From the NCBI RefSeq assembly GCF_900119315.1, contig NZ_LT827010.1, positions 8,488,001 through 8,552,000 of the forward strand: a stretch of DNA of 64,000 nucleotides, written 5' to 3'. Below are positions 17,389 through 24,588 of this stretch, in pieces. Made by a program: the position numbers and the translations under genes. The first letter of the stretch is position 1. The number at the start of each line of letters is the position of its first letter. The notes beneath the pieces were generated by a model. It was not told the DNA's origin and searched no databases. It saw nothing but the letters and a program-made list of their open reading frames with translations. The DNA comes from Actinoplanes sp. SE50/110 (GTDB lineage Bacteria > Actinomycetota > Actinomycetes > Mycobacteriales > Micromonosporaceae).

Positions 17389-18429
17389 ATGCCTGCCCGG
17401 GTTCCCCAGGATCTCGACCGTAACATCGCCCTCGACCTGGTCCGTGTGACCGAGGCGGCCGCCATGGCCGCTGGTCGCTGGGTGGGACGCGGCGACAAGA
17501 ACGGCGGTGACGGCGCTGCCGTCGACGCCATGCGCAAGCTCATCAACTCGATTCAGATGCAGGGCGTCGTCGTCATCGGCGAGGGGGAGAAGGACGAGGC
17601 CCCGATGCTCTACAACGGCGAGCGGGTGGGTGACGGCACCGGGCCGGAGGTGGACGTCGCGGTCGATCCGATCGACGGGACGACGCTGATGAGCAAGGGT
17701 ATGCCGGGTTCGGTCTCGGTGCTCGCGGTGGCCGAGCGCGGGGCGATGTTCGATCCGAGCGCGGTGTTCTACATGGACAAGATCGCGGTCGGGCCGGACT
17801 GCGCCGACGTGATCGACATCAATGCCGGCACGGCGGAGAACCTGCGCCGGATCGCCCGGGCCAAACGGTCCAGCGTCTCCGATGTGACGGTCTGCATCCT
17901 CGATCGGCCGCGGCACGCCCGGCTGGTCGAGGAGGTGCGGCAGGCCGGGGCGACGATCAAGTTCATCTCGGACGGCGACATCGCCGGGGCCATCTCGGCG
18001 GCCCGCGCCGAGTCCGACGTCGACGTGCTGATGGGTATCGGTGGCACCCCGGAGGGGATCACCGCGGCCTGCGCGATCAAATGTCTGGGCGGCATGATCC
18101 AGGCGAAGTTGTGGCCGCGGGACGACGCCGAGCGGCAGAAGGCGGTCGACGGCGGCCACGACCTGGACCGGGTGCTGACCACCGACGATCTGGTGACCGG
18201 CGACAACTGTTTCTTCGTGGCGACCGGGGTCACCTCGGGCGATCTGCTCAAGGGGGTGCGGTATCGCTCCGGCGGCGCGCACACCCAGTCGATCGTGATG
18301 CGGTCCAAGAGCGGCACGATCCGGGTGATCGACTCGTATCACCGGCTGGAGAAGCTGGCCCTCTACTCCGCGGTCGACTTCGACGGCCACCTGCCGACCG
18401 TCCCGATCGGCGAGGAGCCGATCATCTGA
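17389..18429 (+). CDS. glpX: class II fructose-1,6-bisphosphatase
   Basis: A 346-residue GlpX enzyme that hydrolyses fructose 1,6-bisphosphate to fructose 6-phosphate in gluconeogenesis. Lithium-sensitive phosphatase motifs are VVIGEGEKDEAPMLYNGE (metal-binding Glu), VDVAVDPIDGTTLMSKG (Asp-Pro-x-Asp-Gly-Thr) and GIGGTPEGITAACAIKCLGG. GAGGAGG lies eight bases before the ATG at 17389, so the longer open frame from 17290 is not used. Together with pckG, 7 kb downstream, it supports growth on non-sugar carbon. A strong hairpin follows the stop. Confidence 0.96.
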   Translation: MPARVPQDLDRNIALDLVRVTEAAAMAAGRWVGRGDKNGGDGAAVDAMRKLINSIQMQGVVVIGEGEKDEAPMLYNGERVGDGTGPEVDVAVDPIDGTTLMSKGMPGSVSVLAVAERGAMFDPSAVFYMDKIAVGPDCADVIDINAGTAENLRRIARAKRSSVSDVTVCILDRPRHARLVEEVRQAGATIKFISDGDIAGAISAARAESDVDVLMGIGGTPEGITAACAIKCLGGMIQAKLWPRDDAERQKAVDGGHDLDRVLTTDDLVTGDNCFFVATGVTSGDLLKGVRYRSGGAHTQSIVMRSKSGTIRVIDSYHRLEKLALYSAVDFDGHLPTVPIGEEPII

Positions 18430-18436
18430 CCCGCAC

Positions 18437-18463
18437 GCCGGCCCGGGCATCCCCCGGGCCGGC
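18437..18463 (+). terminator. hairpin terminator after glpX
   Basis: GCCGGCCCGGG (18437-18447) pairs perfectly with CCCGGGCCGGC (18453-18463) over 11 bases with a five-base loop, starting eight bases after the glpX stop. No U-run follows, as is usual in actinomycetes. Confidence 0.75.
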
Positions 18464-18568
18464 ACGGGAAAGACCCACTCACCGTCGCCCGTCCCCAGTC
18501 GGCACGGAAGGGCCACTCACCTCGCCCGCCCCGGCCGGCACGGGAAAGACCCTCACCGTCGCCGGAAC
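18461..18568. repeat. degenerate tandem repeat copying the rhomboid gene 3' end
   Basis: Three imperfect units of 37-39 bases beginning GGCACGG start at 18461, 18500 and 18537. The third contains the stop codon and last codons of the minus-strand rhomboid gene (CTCACCGTCGCC); the first two repeat that sequence outside the gene. Confidence 0.75.
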
Positions 18569-19167
18569 AGGACGGCGGCCACGAGCCCGCCGATCAGCCC
18601 GAGCAGGTGCCCCTGCCAGGAGACCGCCCGATCGGTCGGCAGGATGTTGTAGACCTGGTACCAGTACAGGAGCCCGACGAACGCGGCCACCGCGAGGTTC
18701 CACCAGCTGCGTTCGAACAGGCCGCGGCCGAGCAGCAGCCCGAGATACCCGAAGATCACCCCGCTGGCCCCGACCACGACCGTCGACGGGTCGCCGACGA
18801 ACCAGACGCCGATCCCGCTGATCAGCATGATCACCAGGGTCGACCAGAGGAAGCGGCGACCGCCGCCGGCCATCGCGAACGTGCCGACCAGGATCAGCGG
18901 CACCGCGTTGCCGTAGAGGTGGTCCCACCCGCTGTGCAGGAACGGGCTGAACAGCACCCCGTCCAGGCCGTCGAGGTGGTGCGGGATGATGCCGCCGGCC
19001 ATGTCCAGGGTGCCCTGGCCGAGCGCCACGTCGAGCGCCTCGATCAGGAACAGGCCGGGGATGACCGCGCACATGGTCAGGAAGGCGCGTCCGAGGGACG
19101 CGTAGAAGGCTTCGGTGCCGAATTTCGCGGGCGCGTCGACACGCGTCGGGGTCACGCCGTAGCTCAT
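18553..19167 (-). CDS. rhomboid family intramembrane serine protease
   Basis: A 204-residue protein with about six membrane helices. The catalytic Ser lies in VVVGASGVIFGYLG (GxSG) and the His in SWQGHLLGLIGGL; SPFLHSGWDHLYGNAVPL is the conserved loop-1/helix-2 region with the oxyanion Asn. Rhomboids cut substrates within the membrane. ATG at 19167 was chosen; 37 bases separate it from the end of the secreted trypsin-like protease gene on the same strand, so the two proteases are probably one operon. Substrates unknown. Confidence 0.9.
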   Translation of the reverse strand: MSYGVTPTRVDAPAKFGTEAFYASLGRAFLTMCAVIPGLFLIEALDVALGQGTLDMAGGIIPHHLDGLDGVLFSPFLHSGWDHLYGNAVPLILVGTFAMAGGGRRFLWSTLVIMLISGIGVWFVGDPSTVVVGASGVIFGYLGLLLGRGLFERSWWNLAVAAFVGLLYWYQVYNILPTDRAVSWQGHLLGLIGGLVAAVLFRRR

Positions 19168-19204
19168 GGCTGAAATGGTGGCAGGCCCGCGCACGCCGGG
19201 CCAC

Positions 19205-19990
19205 TCAGGAAAGTTTGCGGGTGGCCGCCAGGATCGCCGCCCGGAACTTGGAGATCTGCGTGTACACCCCGGGGTAGGCGTCGCGCGCACACCCCAGCCC
19301 CCAGCTGACGATGCCCACCTGCGCCCACTGCCCGTCCGCCCCGCGCCGCACCATCGGTCCCCCGGAGTCGCCTTGGCAGGTGTCCACCCCGTGCCGTCCG
19401 GCGCAGATCGAGTCGCTCTGGACCAGGGTCACCTTCGCCACCGCGTACGCCTTGGCGCAGGTCGCGTCCGGGATGGTCGGCACCGTCGCGTAGTGCAGCC
19501 GGCGTTCCTGCCGCAGGGAGCCCTCCCTGGTCTGTCCCCACCCCATCACGGTGACGTCGCCGGTGTCCCCGGTGGCGTCCGGCACCAGGGGCAGGGCGGG
19601 CAGGTCGAGCACCCGGTCGAGTTTGACCACGGCCCAGTCGTTGCCGCGGGTCTCGGTGGTGAAGGCGGGGGCCCGGACCACTTCGACGGAGTGGGCGACG
19701 ACCGCGTTGCGGGCCTTGAGGTCGGCCACCCCGGCGGTGACCACGATCCGCTTGTCGGGTCCGGTCGGGCCGACGCAGTGCCCGGCGGTGAGTACCACCC
19801 GGGGTGCGGTCAGTGCCCCGCCGCAGCCCATCGACAGTCGGACCACCCACGGGAACTCGCCGGTCTTGGCCACGTTGCCGCCGACCACTTCGAGGATGGG
19901 CCGTCCGCCGGCGCCGGCCTGGGCGGGCACGTCACCGGCGGCGAGCACCGTGACCACGATCGCCAGGAACGAAGCGACATTTCGGACCAT
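19205..19990 (-). CDS. secreted trypsin-like serine protease (S1 family)
   Basis: A 261-residue precursor. MVRNVASFLAIVVTVLAAGDVPAQA is a Sec signal peptide. The chymotrypsin fold follows with the complete triad: His in LTAGHCVG, Asp in GNDWAVVKLDR and Ser in CQGDSGGPMV. The mature start is likely ILEVVGGNVAKTGEFPWVV, resembling IVGG activation sites with a Val-Gly-Gly. The S1 pocket Asp (six residues before the Ser) appears in GVDTCQGDSGG, which predicts cleavage after Arg or Lys. It is exported and lies just upstream of the rhomboid gene. Confidence 0.93.
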   Translation of the reverse strand: MVRNVASFLAIVVTVLAAGDVPAQAGAGGRPILEVVGGNVAKTGEFPWVVRLSMGCGGALTAPRVVLTAGHCVGPTGPDKRIVVTAGVADLKARNAVVAHSVEVVRAPAFTTETRGNDWAVVKLDRVLDLPALPLVPDATGDTGDVTVMGWGQTREGSLRQERRLHYATVPTIPDATCAKAYAVAKVTLVQSDSICAGRHGVDTCQGDSGGPMVRRGADGQWAQVGIVSWGLGCARDAYPGVYTQISKFRAAILAATRKLS

Positions 19991-20055
19991 ACGGACATTT
20001 GATCACAGCAGAACGGGGCCGTACGGCTAGCCGCGCGGCCCCGTCATGTGACGGT

Positions 20056-20754
20056 TCAGTACCAGCCGACTTCCTGCGAGTGGCCCCACGCGCCGCAGGG
20101 CGAGGAGTAACGGCCCTCGATGTAGTCGAGGCCCCACTTGATCTGCGTGGCCGGGTTGGACTCCCAGTCGGCGCCGAACTTGGCCATCTTCCTGCCGGGC
20201 AGCGCCTGCGGAATGCCGTACGCCTGCGAGCTTTTGTTGAGGGCGCTGTAGTTCCACCCGCTCTCGCGCTTCCAGAGCTTGTCGAGACACGGGAACTGGT
20301 CGATCTTGAAGCCGGCGTCCAGCATCAGCGCGCAGCCGATCTGGCGGCTGCCGGAGAAGTCGTTGCACGAGGACGGGATGTGGCCGGCGTAGGGCACCGC
20401 GCCCCCGGAGGCTGCCTTCTTGGCGTCGGCGGCCTTCTTGGTGGCCGCCGCGTCGGCGATCACCTTGACCTCCAGCTTGCGCGCGTTCGCCGCGGCCTGC
20501 CGGGCCTCGCCGGCCGCCTTCTCGGCGGCGGCGTCCTCGGCCGTCCGGCGGTAGGCGCGGGCCGCGGCGTGGTCCGCCTCACGCTGCTTGAGCAGCGCGA
20601 TCTCCTCCGCGTTCGCCTGGGCCACGAGAGTCGCCTGGCTGCTCTGCTGCTGGTCGTCCTGGCCGTGTCCGAGGTAGAGACCGCCGCCGAGACCCGCGGC
20701 GAGCAGACCGACAGACAGCGCACGAACTCCGAGCCGGCTCCAGAGCCGATTCAC
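20056..20754 (-). CDS. secreted lytic transglycosylase-like cell wall hydrolase
   Basis: A 232-residue precursor. An N-terminal signal or anchor (LGVRALSVGLLAAGLGGGLYLG) precedes a coiled coil of Ala, Lys and Glu (residues 35-125), then a lysozyme-like domain: CLDKLWKRESGWNYSALNKSSQAYGIPQALPG holds the catalytic Glu in RESGWN, and ATQIKWGLDYIEGRYSSPCGAWGH is the typical end. The enzymes cleave peptidoglycan during growth or resuscitation. GTG at 20754 was chosen because GAAGGGA lies seven bases upstream. The long leader (20755-21007) carries a Crp-type palindrome and a large inverted repeat. Confidence 0.85.
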   Translation of the reverse strand: MNRLWSRLGVRALSVGLLAAGLGGGLYLGHGQDDQQQSSQATLVAQANAEEIALLKQREADHAAARAYRRTAEDAAAEKAAGEARQAAANARKLEVKVIADAAATKKAADAKKAASGGAVPYAGHIPSSCNDFSGSRQIGCALMLDAGFKIDQFPCLDKLWKRESGWNYSALNKSSQAYGIPQALPGRKMAKFGADWESNPATQIKWGLDYIEGRYSSPCGAWGHSQEVGWY

Positions 20755-20934
20755 GAAGATTCCCTTCGTCGGGGGCAATGACGCGGCACGGCCCCGTCAG
20801 TGACAGAGCGTCATGCCGCGAGCACCCGCAACCCCGCTGGGCTGCCACCTCGCACCCGCGAGGTCGATCTTCGACGTCGTTACGAGTCGATGGTGCTCGC
20901 CAGACACCATGGCGCAGCGTGAGGGCGTTGTGAA

Positions 20935-21007
20935 ATGCCGACGCGGATCTGTGACTTTAGTCACTCCAATTTTCCCTACAATCGGGACAAAGGATCCGCG
21001 TCGGCAT
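20935..21007. repeat. 15-base perfect inverted repeat around a Crp-type site
   Basis: ATGCCGACGCGGATC at 20935-20949 is the exact reverse complement of 20993-21007. The 43 bases between them are A+T-rich and contain the TGTGA/TCACT palindrome. It begins 14 bases after the phoH stop codon and lies upstream of the transglycosylase gene, so it could end the phoH transcript, regulate the downstream gene, or both. Confidence 0.8.
20950..20965. promoter_or_regulatory. Crp-type binding site
   Basis: TGTGACTTTAGTCACT matches the cAMP-receptor-protein consensus TGTGA-N6-TCACA at nine of ten fixed positions, with GTGAC-TTTA-GTCAC fully symmetric. It lies about 200 bases upstream of the transglycosylase GTG. 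Actinobacterial Crp/GlxR proteins control rpf-type cell wall hydrolases in several genera, which fits the gene below. Confidence 0.65.
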
Positions 21008-21020
21008 TCCCCGAGAAGGC

Positions 21021-22439
21021 TTACAACGGGATGTCCTCCAACAGGTCGGTGACCACTTCGGCGATCGGGGACCGCTCCGAACGGGTGAGGGTGACGTGGG
21101 CGAAGATCGGATGCCCCTTCAGCGCCTCGATCACCGCCGTCACGCCGTCGTGCCGGCCGACCCGCAGGTTGTCCCGCTGGGCGACGTCGTGGGTCAGGAT
21201 CACCCGGGAGTTCTGGCCGATCCGGGATAGCACGGTCAGCAGCACGTTGCGTTCCAGCGACTGCGCCTCGTCGACGATCACGAACGCGTCGTGCAGGCTG
21301 CGGCCGCGGATGTGGGTCAGCGGCAAGACCTCCAGCATGCCGCGGGCCAGCACCTCCTCGACCACGTTGGCGTGCACCACGGCGCCGAGCGTGTCGAAGA
21401 CCGCCTGCGCCCAGGGCGACATCTTCTCCGACTCGGAGCCGGGCAGGTAGCCGAGCTCCTGGCCACCGACCGCGTACAGCGGGCGGAACACCACCACCTT
21501 CTTGTGGCGGTTGCGCTCCATGGTCGCCTCCAGGCCGGCGCAGAGTGCCAGCGCGGACTTGCCGGTGCCGGCCTTGCCGCCCAGCGACACGATCCCGATC
21601 GACTCGTCGAGCAGGATGTCCAGGGCGATCCGCTGCTCGGCGGAGCGGCCGCGCAGCCCGAAGGCGTCCCGGTCGCCGCGGACCAGTTTCACCGTCTTGT
21701 CCGGGGTGACCCGGCCCAGCGCCGATCCGCGCGACGAGTGGATCACCAGGCCGGTGTGGCAGGGCAGATTGTCCGCCTCCTCGACCTCCAGCTCGTCGCC
21801 CGCGTACAGCGCCTTGACCTGATCCTCGCCGAGCTCCAGGTCGGCCATGCCGGTCCAGGTGGGGTCGCTGGCCTGGCCGTGCCGGTACTCGTCGGCGGTG
21901 AGGCCGACCGAGGCGGCCTTCACCCGCAGCGGCATGTCCTTGCTGACCAGCGTGACGTCGCGGCCCTCCGCGGCCAGCCCGAGCGCCACCGAGAGGATCC
22001 GGGTGTCGTTCGAGTCGTTGCGGAATCCCTGCGGCAGCGCGCTCTGGTCGGCGTGGTTGAGCTCGACACGCAGCGTGCCGCCCTCGTCGTTGCAGAGCAC
22101 CGGCTGATCCAGCCGACCGAACTTGATCCGCAGCTCGTCCAGCATCCGCAGGGACTGCCGGGCGAACCAGCCGAGCTCGGGATGGTGGCGCTTGCCCTCC
22201 AACTCGGAGATGACCACGAGGGGGACGACCACCTCGTGATCGGTGAACCGGCGGAACGCCGCCGGGTCGGACAGCAGGACCGAGGTGTCCAGGACGAAGA
22301 CCTTGCCAGCGGGGGCGGGCTCGGCGTCGGCGTGCCGGTCCCGCACCTTACGGCGGGCGGGGGTGGCACGGGTCTTGGTCACCTTGTCGGCCGGGTCGGA
22401 TGAAGAGGCGACACCGGCATCGGTACGGCGAGATGTCAC
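21021..22439 (-). CDS. phoH2: PIN domain-PhoH ATPase fusion (PhoH2 type)
   Basis: A 472-residue protein. Residues 40-180 are a PIN ribonuclease domain: VFVLDTSVLLSDP, VISELEGKRHH, and NDSNDTRILSVALGLA supply the acidic residues. Residues 230-470 are PhoH: VSLGGKAGTGKSALALCAGLE is the Walker A loop and DAFVIVDEAQSLE the Walker B. Mycobacterial PhoH2 unwinds and cuts RNA in an ATP-dependent way and sits with a small antitoxin-like gene; none is visible upstream here. GTG at 22439 (MTSRRTDAG) was chosen; the open frame before it has no protein-like character. Confidence 0.9.
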   Translation of the reverse strand: MTSRRTDAGVASSSDPADKVTKTRATPARRKVRDRHADAEPAPAGKVFVLDTSVLLSDPAAFRRFTDHEVVVPLVVISELEGKRHHPELGWFARQSLRMLDELRIKFGRLDQPVLCNDEGGTLRVELNHADQSALPQGFRNDSNDTRILSVALGLAAEGRDVTLVSKDMPLRVKAASVGLTADEYRHGQASDPTWTGMADLELGEDQVKALYAGDELEVEEADNLPCHTGLVIHSSRGSALGRVTPDKTVKLVRGDRDAFGLRGRSAEQRIALDILLDESIGIVSLGGKAGTGKSALALCAGLEATMERNRHKKVVVFRPLYAVGGQELGYLPGSESEKMSPWAQAVFDTLGAVVHANVVEEVLARGMLEVLPLTHIRGRSLHDAFVIVDEAQSLERNVLLTVLSRIGQNSRVILTHDVAQRDNLRVGRHDGVTAVIEALKGHPIFAHVTLTRSERSPIAEVVTDLLEDIPL

Positions 22440-22700
22440 AGGCCTGCTCCAGCGGGCGTGCAACCCGCCACCCGCGGTCCGCCACCTCCGGCCGCCGGCA
22501 CATGCACAGGGCAGGGATGCGGGCCCTGTGGCGCAAGTTGTCGCAGGTCCGGGCCGGCCGGCTGGCTCGGGATGACCCCGTGCCATGACACAAACGCTAG
22601 CGGTCAACAGGCTCCCGCGGTAGTGCGCAAAATCGGGCACCCGCGGGTGACGCTCGCCCCACGTGAATTCCGCCGGGCTTAAAAGACCCCCCTGCCCGGG

Positions 22701-22706
22701 TAGTCT
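22701..22706 (+). promoter_or_regulatory. -10 hexamer of leaderless otsB promoter
   Basis: TAGTCT, six bases before the otsB GTG; the same hexamer and spacing as xseA. Confidence 0.6.
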
Positions 22707-22712
22707 GGCGAC

Positions 22713-23519
22713 GTGGCAGAGACCGAGCGTCCGACCCATCCCGCGAGCGCTGACGACGCCTGGGCGCGCACCGCCCGGCACGCGTCCCGGACCACGTTCT
22801 TCTTCGACTTCGACGGGGTCCTCTCACCGATCACCGAGCAGCCGGAGGAGTCCCGTCCGGTCGCCGGGATCCCCGAGGTTCTCGACCGGTTGGCCGCGCG
22901 GGTCGCCCGGGTGGCGATCGTCTCCGCCCGTCCGGTCACCTTCCTGCGCACGCATTTCGCGTCGCTGGCCCACGTCGACCTGTTCGGCCTCTACGGCCTC
23001 GAGGTGTGGCACGAGGGCCAGGTGGTCACCAAGCCCGCCGCCCTCGACTACGAGGAGCCGATGAAGGAGCTGGCCGCCGCCGCCCGTGGGGCGCTGGAGC
23101 GGCCGGTCGAGGTGGAATACAAGCGGCTCGCCGTCGCCCTGCACTACCGCAAGGATCCGGCCCGCGCCGCGCAGGTCGAGAAATGGGCGCTGGAGCAGGC
23201 CGAGCAGCACGGTCTGCTGATCCAGCGGGGCCGCATGGTGGTCGAGCTGAAGCCCCCGGTCGACCAGGACAAGGGCATGGTGATCACCGAGGCGGTCCGC
23301 GACGCCGGCTGCGCGTGGTATTTCGGGGATGACATGTCCGACGTCAAGGCGTTCGACGCGCTGCGCGCCCGGGAGGCGGTCGACCCCGGCTTCTTCGGCA
23401 TGGCGATCGCGGTGGCCAACGACGAGACCGGCGCCGAGGTGTCCAACGCCGCCGACCTCACGCTCGCCTCCCCCGAGGCCGTCGCCCGGTTCCTCGACGC
23501 GGGGCTGCAGACCTTCTGA
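22713..23519 (+). CDS. otsB: trehalose-6-phosphate phosphatase
   Basis: A 268-residue HAD-family phosphatase. Motif I is FFFDFDGVLSPI (residues 29-40, nucleophile Asp and acid Asp), motif II is VAIVSARPV, motif III Lys is in PPVDQDKGMVI and motif IV is WYFGDDMSDVKAFDAL. It dephosphorylates trehalose 6-phosphate, the second step of the OtsA-OtsB route. No otsA is in the window. The gene stands alone between phoH2 (divergent) and uppS (convergent). Confidence 0.93.
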   Translation: MAETERPTHPASADDAWARTARHASRTTFFFDFDGVLSPITEQPEESRPVAGIPEVLDRLAARVARVAIVSARPVTFLRTHFASLAHVDLFGLYGLEVWHEGQVVTKPAALDYEEPMKELAAAARGALERPVEVEYKRLAVALHYRKDPARAAQVEKWALEQAEQHGLLIQRGRMVVELKPPVDQDKGMVITEAVRDAGCAWYFGDDMSDVKAFDALRAREAVDPGFFGMAIAVANDETGAEVSNAADLTLASPEAVARFLDAGLQTF

Positions 23520-23522
23520 GAC

Positions 23523-23566
23523 ACGATCGCCACGGTACGAAGTGATCGTCGTACCGTGGCAATCGT
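23523..23566. terminator. bidirectional hairpin between otsB and uppS
   Basis: GCCACGGTACGA (23529-23540) pairs perfectly with TCGTACCGTGGC (23549-23560) around an eight-base loop, and ACGAT/ATCGT extends the stem beyond one mismatch. It starts just after the otsB stop, between convergent genes. Confidence 0.8.
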
Positions 23567-23623
23567 CCTGATGTCCGGACCCGCCGCATGCGCGAGGCGC
23601 GGCCGGGTCCGGGGCGCGGCGGT

Positions 23624-24394
23624 CTAGGCGCCGTAACGACGCTGCCGGCTGCCGTAGGAGCGCAGGGCCCGCAGGAAGTCGATGCGCCGGAAGTCGGGCC
23701 AGTTGGCGTCGTGGAAGTAGAACTCCGAGTGCGCCGACTGCCAGAGCAGGAAGCCGGACAGCCGCTGCTCCCCGCTGGTGCGGATGACCAGGTCGGGGTC
23801 GGGCTGGCCGCGGGTGTAGAGGTGCTCGGCGATGTGCTCGACGTCGAGGATCTCGGCCAGCTCCTCCAGGGTGCCGCCGGAGGCCGCGTGCTGCTGCAGC
23901 AGGGAGCGCACCGCGTCGGTGATCTCGCGCCGCCCGCCGTAGCCGACCGCCATGTTGACCTCGACGCCGCCGGAGCGGTCCTGCGTCTTCTCCTGGGCGG
24001 CCTTGAGGGTGGCGGCGGTGGCGGCCGGCAGGATGTCGAGCGCGCCGACCATCCGCAGCCGCCAGGGGTTGCCCTCCTCGGCCAGCTCGGTCGCCAGATC
24101 CTCGATGATCTTGACGAGCGGATCCAGCTCGGCGGCCGGGCGCTGCAGGTTGTCGGTGGCCAGCAGATAGAGCGTGACGTGCTCGATGCCGGCCAGGTCA
24201 CACCAGGTGAGCAGATCCTTGACCCGGACGGCGCCGACCCGGTGGCCGTCGTTCGGGTCGACGAAACCCATCTCGCGGGCCCAGCGGCGGTTGCCGTCGC
24301 ACATGACGCCGACGTGGCGGGGCACCGGCTTGCCGACCAACTTTCCGGCGAGCCGGCGCTCATAGAGGGAGTAGACCAGGGAGCGCACACTCAT
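23624..24394 (-). CDS. uppS: cis-prenyltransferase (polyprenyl diphosphate synthase)
   Basis: A 256-residue cis-prenyltransferase. GVMCDGNRRWAREMGF (about residues 30-45) holds the catalytic Asp and the RRW motif; LYLLATDNLQRP, VEVNMAVGYGGRREI and DPDLVIRTSGEQRLSGFLLWQSAHSEFYF are the other conserved regions. It condenses IPP onto an allylic diphosphate to give lipid carriers for peptidoglycan and arabinan or other wall glycans. Product chain length cannot be told by eye; it resembles Rv1086-type short-chain enzymes in length. TACCCT upstream with GTG or ATG starts three bases apart make a near-leaderless message likely. Confidence 0.93.
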   Translation of the reverse strand: MSVRSLVYSLYERRLAGKLVGKPVPRHVGVMCDGNRRWAREMGFVDPNDGHRVGAVRVKDLLTWCDLAGIEHVTLYLLATDNLQRPAAELDPLVKIIEDLATELAEEGNPWRLRMVGALDILPAATAATLKAAQEKTQDRSGGVEVNMAVGYGGRREITDAVRSLLQQHAASGGTLEELAEILDVEHIAEHLYTRGQPDPDLVIRTSGEQRLSGFLLWQSAHSEFYFHDANWPDFRRIDFLRALRSYGSRQRRYGA

Positions 24395-24588
24395 CACGGG
24401 CAAGGGTAGCCACCCGCGTCCGGCACTCCACCGGTGGCGGCGCCCGGTGGACCCGTCCGCACCAGGAATAAACCTGATCGTGCCACCGCCGGGCCGGCCG
24501 TCCGGGTGACGACGATGCCGAAAGCGTTATAAACGGCCGGCCGCGCCCACCCTCGCCGTTGAGGGCGGACGCGGGCCGAGTCCGTGGG

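Noticed and set aside
20755..20990. Possible c-di-AMP (ydaO) riboswitch in the leader of the transglycosylase gene
   Set aside because: Such switches precede many actinobacterial wall hydrolases, but I could not find the conserved ydaO core sequences in the minus-strand leader. A covariance-model search (Rfam RF00379) would decide.
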